A stretch of 64,000 nt of DNA from contig WPIO01000022.1 in NCBI GenBank assembly GCA_009760855.2, forward strand, positions 2,549,001 through 2,613,000, read 5' to 3'. The position numbers and the translations under genes are program-made. The first letter of the stretch is position 1. Each line of letters opens with the position of its first letter. The DNA comes from Cristatella mucedo (Eukaryota; Bryozoa; Phylactolaemata; Cristatellidae). Shown piece after piece: positions 57,803 through 64,000 of the stretch. Below the pieces are notes generated by a model. It did not search any database. It had not been told where the DNA came from and worked only from the letters and a program-made list of their open reading frames with translations.

Positions 57803-57874
57803 GGGGGTGTAGCTCAGTGGTAGAGCGTCCGCTTTGCATGTGAAAGGCCCCGGGTTCGATCCCCGGCTCCTCCA
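57803..57874 (+). tRNA. tRNA-Ala (anticodon TGC)
   Basis: A 72 nt cloverleaf: D arm GCTC-AGTGGTA-GAGC, anticodon loop TTTGCAT (TGC), T arm CCGGG-TTCGATC-CCCGG, acceptor GGGGGTG with CTCCTCC, discriminator A. Box A (TAGCTCAGTGG) and box B (GGTTCGATCC) are intact, and TTTTT at 57878-57882 is a pol III terminator. Two pairs are poor (T-T in the acceptor stem, C-A in the anticodon stem), so slight decay is possible, but it looks like a working gene and not a SINE head: no LINE-type tail follows. Confidence 0.88.
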
Positions 57875-58293
57875 TACCTTTTTAACTGTAAACAAACCGA
57901 TGGCAATGCTACTCTCATCGCTAAACTATTAAAAGACTTTCCAATGTAGACTCAATTATGCTTGTAAAACACTTAAATACTGCGGTTCTCAGCATGCGTA
58001 TCGCGATCCTTTTGGAGGTCGAATGAACCACTCGCTGTGTTCGCCTAAAACCATTGGAAAACACGAATTTCAACATTTCGTACAGCATAATTTTATGATT
58101 GAGGTCGCCACAACATGGACCTATTTAAAGGGTCGTGGCTCTAGGAAGGCTGAGAACCACTGACTTTATGCAACTTTTCTAGCCACACTGCACCAACGAA
58201 AGACAGGTTGGGCCAAGTACAGTAACGAAGTTATGAAGTCAAAGTAAGAGGAAGCTAGCTCAAAATGTACCCTAATCCAATCGATAAATATAA

Positions 58294-58436
58294 ATAAATA
58301 TAATTCGCCCGTAAAGCAACCTAAGAGCACTTAATCTCTTATTCAGACCCTTTACATATGCTACAGGGCTCGAGCCCACGACCTCGGTTAGACCTTGGTC
58401 GGGACGAGCACCTTAACCACTGGGTTAAACTAAACA
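58294..58436 (-). mobile_element. SINE-1 copy
   Basis: Minus strand: TTAACCCAGTGGTTAAGG box A, GAGGTCGTGGGCTCGAGCCC box B, tail GAATAAGAGATTAAGTGCTC. Confidence 0.88.
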
Positions 58437-58439
58437 ATC

Positions 58440-60870
58440 ACTCAGCTCATGGCCCAATGTAAGCTGACGCTCTGACAGCAAGCACGCGATGGTACGCAAG
58501 CGACCAAATGCCGACACCGAGGGGGCTTCAACACTCTATTCCGTCAATGCTCGAAGCACACAGCCGTTCTCCCTTCCGTTCTCCTCACCACTGCCTGCTC
58601 CTCCAGGCATTGACTCATCCTCATTTAACCATTTCCCAATAAACCAACATAGCCCATAAACCCGCAGCCATAAAATAAACTCCACTGGCCCATACAGTCA
58701 TAGCACATCAATAAAACAATCATATTCCTCCTCGATCTCAAGATCACAAATCTCAGTTACAATACACTTAAGATCAAAGCACCACAAAAGGGAAAAACAC
58801 TTTACAACATGACGGCACCGTCATAGTCCACCAACAGCCTTTAACATGACCGGCAGTTAACGAAATCCGAGCCAACTCGCTCGAAGTCATGCTTATCTGC
58901 AGCGACGTTTTCAGTGTATCTAGATGTTACTGAGGCATGACTAGTTAGTGGATGGAACTGTCCATCCCATTATGACATTAGTCCAAGTTGCAAATAAAGA
59001 GAACCTCTCCAAAAGAAAGCGCCCATAAAGTTTTAAGGCATCGCTGTTGAAGCTCTCAAGCAGTCGGCGCCCAGCCAAGACTTGAAAATGAAAATGAAGG
59101 AAACCAAAGGGAAGTGCAATGAACATGTCAAAATCTCCGAAATGAGACAAATTTGACCGAAGAAGCGGTGTGTAAATTTGTGTTCTGGGGTAAGCACGAC
59201 GTTGCACCTTAGAGCTAGTCGCATTAACTTTTAAAATTGCATTACGTAACACGTAATTATGTATAGTATGGCTTATTACAGATTAATAAAGAATCAGAAT
59301 TAGGTGAAGGTCAATGGTATAGCCTAAAATTTGTCTCAAGCAAACGCATGGAACTCTGCGGTGCACCACAACGAAATTCGCCAACAACAGTATAATGCCT
59401 ACTAAGCTAAGCCGTATGTGCGGCCACTCCGATCAACGATTGCTTGACGTTTGGCTCAGATGATCTTTTCTGTTCAGAATTCAGATCTGTCCAAGACCGC
59501 GGCTGAGCCGCTGCCCAGGTCTATCGGGCATAACCAAGCGAGCTACGAATCCCTTACAAATTGGGTTGAATTTGTGTATTTATTTTGAAAATTGTTTTGT
59601 ATATTGATGCCATGATTTTCCTTTGTATTATTTCGGATTGCTTGATCAGATTTTCATTCATATCTTACTCATCGCGGACCTCCGAAATAGCCAACAAGTT
59701 ATGTGCTTCGCTGCTTCAAATTCTACGAAGAAGAACACTCTTCTTGCTTTTTCAAGATTTCCACTCGTTTTTTATTAAGTCCTTCTCAATCTCTTGTCAC
59801 TAAGTAAACTATGGCTATATAATTATTTTGTATCATTATATATTGTAATTATATTAATAGCTGTGGCAATTAGTCACCGCTGATTACGGGGTCGCCTTTC
59901 TCGCCTACCTGCATCGCCGCTTGGCTGCATTACTTATCAGGTGCTCTGGCTGTAAAAGCCCTCGGTATACCGCCTTTGAACCGCGGAGCTGGCGAACATT
60001 TATTCGCTGTACAAATAGACCTTTGAATGCTGACTGGTCAGCTACTTTGTACGCGCAGAGAGTGCCTGATGGTTTACTTCGCATTGAGACGCGTGGCATA
60101 TATTAGCTTATACATCTACATATGCCTCACTCTTCATCTAGCGACAGCGTTGAATCTGTGAAGTCAGGGAAGCGAGCGTATTCTCACATTCGACGTGCGA
60201 GAGATCGAGATGGAAAGTCATAACGTAACGCCCAAGCAAGGGTCGGTGGAGGAATGCCAGGTCATGGTCACTCCACCGCTCGTTTCACGATCCCGTTTCT
60301 TCACTAAGCAATACTATTTAATGTTGGAAAACAATAAGCTGAGGCGCTTACTACAATTTTAGACTGGTTACTGGTTTTCCTCACTTGGTTATCCCACACC
60401 CATAATCAGTAACCATAGTAACAAGAGGACCAAGTAAGATCGCATTATAAGTTGGTAACTTATGAATGGGATCTTGGAGGGAATCCTCTTTTGCTGACGA
60501 TGCTGTCGGAGCAATTTCAATTAATTATCAAGCAAAAATAATTGCGAACCAGATATTCTTAACGTAAGCGCAATTTTGCTGCTTGGGGGCAAGTGAATAC
60601 CATGCAAAAATCCATCCAAAGACTGCAGCGTACGAGAGATGCTAGTTCCAATTCATAGATGCCATTTATTGCTGAACGCCGAACGGATATAACGCGCCGA
60701 CGAACGGCCAAGGTACGAATAGAAATTTACGTGTGTGCCACAGCACGTTTAAATATTTACGGTGACCCATCAGGGTGACGTGACACCGGAAACTAAAGAA
60801 TTATTAATCTTACGCGAAAAAATGCCGCGCTAACACTGACTGCGAGCGAGTTTCATTAAAATAGATAAAG
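58440..60870. other. Intergenic, no gene or repeat recognised
   Basis: AT-rich with chance frames. Confidence 0.4.
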
Positions 60871-60879
60871 TAAATGTCG

Positions 60880-61040
60880 GCTGATAAGGTAGCCTTATTT
60901 TTATAGTAGCCGAAGCCGCCCGCAGCGACTATCACCCTCTTGCAATGTGTACAGTAAATAATTACCTGCTGCAGGACTCACAATTAACGATCTTCTGGAT
61001 CGTGAAAGTGCGAGCACCTTAACCGCAGGCTTAAGAAGCA
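60880..61040 (-). mobile_element. SINE-2 copy
   Basis: Minus strand: TTAAGGTGCTCGCACTTTCA head, GGTAATTATTTACTGTAC body, GTGATAGTCGCTGCGGGC, and AAGGCTACCTTATCAGCCG end. Confidence 0.7.
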
Positions 61041-61204
61041 GGAGGCTCTCGATTTGTAATTCCCGTGCGGACGCTCAGATTGCTCCTACTAGCGATGTAC
61101 TTGTTTCGTTTGATCACTCTGACACCCGCCCACGACCGGCATCCAAAGGAAACCAGCTTTGCAAGTAGGTTCTCTCAGTCGATTTCAGGAAATAAGAAAC
61201 GAGG

Positions 61205-61246
61205 CCAGAGGATCTCCTGCTCGATCAGGAGCAGGAGATCCTCTGG
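61205..61246. repeat. Perfect 18-bp hairpin, 6-nt loop
   Basis: CCAGAGGATCTCCTGCTC, loop GATCAG, GAGCAGGAGATCCTCTGG; no mismatch. Confidence 0.98.
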
Positions 61247-61469
61247 ATTTCCTGCTACCACGACAGCACCGGCTAGGAAAAAGATGATCCCAAAGCAGTC
61301 AGAGGATTCCTCACCAACCAGTTTTATGTAGTCCTGAGTGCCGACGCACTCATTAAAGGGGCTGTTATTTGCGAGGCTAAATAAGCCATTCACTAATATA
61401 CATTGAGACTTTTAGCACTGTAAAGGGTTAACAACAGTAATAATGCATTCGTACAGTGCCATACCTGGG

Positions 61470-61640
61470 TAATAGCCTAGGGCTCCTAGAACCAAAGTAC
61501 TCGTTGAACCCAGCCCAGGTCGTGGGTTTGAATCATGCAGCAAGCAATCCTTTTACTTGCCGCTAAGGTTATTCTGCCACTATGTAATCAATTTTAAGAT
61601 GACCGGTTTGTCTAGACACTGAGATGTGCTGAAGTAGAAG
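61470..61640 (+). mobile_element. SINE-2 copy
   Basis: TAATAGCCTAGGGCTCCTAG head, GGTCGTGGGTTTGAATCATG (box B), body GCAATCCTTTTACTTGCCGC and AAGGTTATTCTGCCACTATG. Confidence 0.75.
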
Positions 61641-61708
61641 CACATCTACTGATTAAATTAGTAAGAACTTTCAAAAATTCGCCCTACTTGAAGAATAGTC
61701 GGGTCCTT

Positions 61709-61801
61709 TAATAAGCGAGGTTTGCTTTTTATTGAGTTTTATTAAGCGAGGTTTGCTTTTTATTGAGTTTTAATAAGCGAGGTTTGCTTTTTATTGTGTT
61801 A
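61709..61801 (+). repeat. 31-bp tandem repeat, three units
   Basis: AAGCGAGGTTTGCTTTTTAT plus TGAGTTTTAAT, period 31, nearly identical units (T/A and G/T changes only). Confidence 0.95.
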
Positions 61802-62374
61802 ATCGCAATTATATGATTACACTAGATTAAATAACACCAATTACAAAATGCTTGATTAATACACGACACATTATAAAACACCTGATTAATACATAACGTT
61901 ATGCACTATAACTTCGAAGGACTACAAGGCTTTTCTTCGTGTGGTCATAAGATTCTAGCAGCTTCCTCTCTGCAGTACAAAACTTGCTAAATTCTAGCAC
62001 TAATCATTTTCTTCTGGTTCGTGTTTGACAATCCGAAAACGGATTTTTACCCGTTAATTAATCAGTTGAGTGCAAGGTATTTGCATTGCAGTAGAATCTA
62101 AAGAAACCTCACTACATTTTCGCAGTGCTCTACCTTCACGTTCTCACAAAACATTCGTACTGCGCTACCTTTATTTTCCTGAGACGGAACCAAATTTTCT
62201 TGCTGGATTGCTGATTTCTTTTTCAAAATTTTCCCGTCACACCTGCAGGTCTGAAGTCGAGTGGGCATATATAAGACAACTAACGCCGACAGAGAAAATG
62301 CTGCGAGGTGGGTTTCTAGCTTCCTTTCAATTACTGTCAAGGAGATACATGTGATGTCAGTCAGTAGCCAATTT

Positions 62375-62640
62375 CAGTCTTTAGAAGCATAGGAACTGAA
62401 GGTACGATCTCTTAAGGATTTGAGGTTGGTTCGAGTCACGGCTAAGCGATCCGAGCCAGCAGGAGGTACGAGGGAGGCATGTGGAGAGAGAGTAATTCAG
62501 ACATGTAGGCCGGAGCAAGAGGATGTTCCCAAAAGTGAATGGCAGGATCTTGGAAGTCGACGGGCTGCTGATAAGGAGCAAGTGCAAGGTTCGGATAGAA
62601 CTCAGCAGCAGTAGAGATTCTTCAGCCCCAGTGTGACAGA
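62375..62640 (-). mobile_element. Diverged LINE-A fragment
   Basis: Minus frame with NQPQILKRSYLQFLCF and upstream LRPTCLNYSLSTCLP corresponds to the C-terminal ORF2 segment (NLKSFGDREFSSYAPK). Strongly decayed. Confidence 0.55.
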
Positions 62641-63017
62641 CCCAAGCTAGCTGTTACTATCGCTTTTGCAGATTTCAGCGACGAGTTTGCTTTAATAATT
62701 GCCCTTTTAAAAGGCCCACTTTGCACACCCATACCAAGAGACTAAGAAATAGATTACAGTAAGCATCGACTCCATAATAGGTGGTGTGTATGCATGAGGT
62801 TTTTGACCCGTGCCAGTCCGAAACAAAATATCAACGGTGAACTATTAGCTTGATTCATAGAGCGCTAAAATGATCAGATTTCTTAGTGCAGGAGCTAGTT
62901 CGCAGTCCTCTACGGTCAAACCCAAGATCTCCGGAGCAAAGTGGTAAGACATCAAACGATAATTATCCGCAGCTTACAGACAATTGCCCAACGCTAACGA
63001 TGGCATTCACACACTAT

Positions 63018-63158
63018 AATGTAATGTAATGTATCTCCGTCTGTAACTTCACAAAGACTATGTGAGTGTTTCGCAGGAGTTTTTTTTACAGCACACTCAC
63101 AGCTAAGCGGCTTTCGGTATGCATTCGGTAGCCAACAGACTTCATTTGCATGCAGATT
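63018..63158 (-). mobile_element. LINE-B 3' tail with TACAT-type repeat end
   Basis: Minus strand: GAAGTCTGTTGGCTACCGAA, AAAGCCGCTTAGCTGTGAG, TTTGTGAAGTTACAGACGGA, then ATACATTACATTACATTA. Confidence 0.92.
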
Positions 63159-63159
63159 A

Positions 63160-63828
63160 AGTTGCTAGTATCGAGGCTGCATCAACATCTGCATTCAGCT
63201 CTGCAAAGAAATAATGCTCACTGCAGCTGGAAACTGTTAGACTTGGCATTTCAGAGCACATACTTCTTCTTCCTTAACAGTACAACACCAAAATGACAAT
63301 CTCGCGAATACGAGCAAGCTCAAGTCAAAGGTAATCAATCACATCACAAGATGATTACTTCAAGGAGATCGCGGGAACACAATGTGCCAGTCACAGATCG
63401 TCGAACACAATCTTTGATATATAACAGGAAGTACTGCAGCCTACTCAATGACCCCAAATTAAAATCCTGACCAACAGAAAATGCTTAAGATTCGAGCTCC
63501 ACATCTTTATCACCACTGCCACAGTTCTGCCGGAGAACGCAATGTTCCAGGTATACAAAAATCACAATAATGCTCTAAGAAGCCTCTCGAAATTGTGCGG
63601 AGCGAGTCCTATTCTCACTAGCAATCCACAGACAATGGTCGCCAGACTTAATAAATAGCTTTTCAACATCATATCCCAAAAAACTCATAGAGAACCCAAA
63701 AACAAACTCAGGGTGCACACAATCCCATAGCAACAAATGACTTAAGCGTGCTCAATTTATAACTTAACAAAGTTAGATAACAAAGAACTATGCCAAAGGA
63801 AATATATGATTTAGTTGAAATGACCATC
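63160..63828. other. Possible 3'UTR of the ankyrin-like gene
   Basis: Lies directly downstream of its stop codon on the minus strand. It has no frame or repeat of its own. No clear AATAAA was found on the minus strand, so the length of the UTR is unknown. Confidence 0.35.
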
Positions 63829-63915
63829 TCAGGGCTGAGTTCGCACATGTCTGAAATACTCAGAAACTTTCATATAACCATTTTCCTCTGCCAGTTCTGC
63901 TGCAGTTCTCTGATC
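63829..63915 (-). CDS. Terminal coding exon of an ankyrin-repeat-like gene
   Basis: After a strong acceptor (TTTCTGTTTCAG) the frame reads DQRTAAELAEENGYMKVSEY, then FRHVRTQP and a TGA at 63829-63831: 28 codons and a stop. The pattern T-A-x-x-L-A-x-x-x-G-x-x-x-V-x-x-Y matches the helical core of an ankyrin repeat (consensus TPLxLAxxxGxxxVVxxL), as a last repeat often looks. The rest of the gene must lie beyond position 64000. The gene cannot be named from this exon. The sequence downstream (toward 63.2 kb) would be its 3'UTR; no clear polyadenylation signal was seen. Confidence 0.62.
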   Translation of the reverse strand, partial: DQRTAAELAEENGYMKVSEYFRHVRTQP

Positions 63916-64000
63916 CTGAAACAGAAATTTCATAAAATTAGACAGGCCACTGACGAGTAACAACGAAAGCGACAGCAAAAATTGAGTAGATACAAAATTA

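Overview
This is a window of animal nuclear DNA, most likely from an invertebrate. It has intron-split genes with GT-AG borders, many decayed non-LTR retrotransposons with ATT-type tails, tRNA-derived SINEs, and long dinucleotide microsatellites. There are no operons and no prokaryotic gene layout. The one clearly recognisable gene is of the PHACTR family (phosphatase and actin regulator), which is found only in animals. The exact phylum cannot be fixed from the sequence.

Layout. About 9.27-30.15 kb, minus strand: ten exons of a PHACTR homologue, recovered with fully compatible intron phases (2070 nt, 690 codons, no stop). They encode a basic N-terminal block, RPEL repeat 1, a low-complexity Ala/Ser/Pro-rich and acidic middle with two PPxY motifs, RPEL repeats 2-4, and most of the conserved C-terminal region. 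The final exon, expected to hold the last ~30 residues of the PP1-binding tail, was not found; it may lie in 1-9.2 kb unrecognised, or before the window. Inside one intron (10.44-11.33 kb) is a decayed ORF of a transposon-like protein family. Between 30 and 57 kb no gene can be named. There is a CpG-rich stretch at ~49.3-51.3 kb and a smaller one at ~56.2-57.6 kb with a possible unknown first exon. A tRNA-Ala(TGC) gene with an oligo-T terminator lies at 57.80-57.87 kb. At 63.83-63.92 kb, minus strand, is the terminal coding exon of an ankyrin-like gene that continues beyond the window.

Repeats dominate the rest. Two CR1/L2-like LINE families are present, here called LINE-A and LINE-B, all copies broken. 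Two tRNA-headed SINE families are also present. SINE-1 carries the same 3' tail as LINE-A, which is the pattern of a SINE moved by its partner LINE. SINE-2 has its own body. There is nested insertion (SINE-2 inside LINE-B, a LINE-B scrap inside LINE-A), a foldback/MITE-like element 142 bp upstream of PHACTR exon 1, three notable hairpins, and several minisatellites.

I found no convincing novel multi-gene system. The most useful results are the complete exon chain of the PHACTR gene, the LINE/SINE tail sharing, the intronic transposon-type pseudogene, and the unexplained perfect or near-perfect hairpins.
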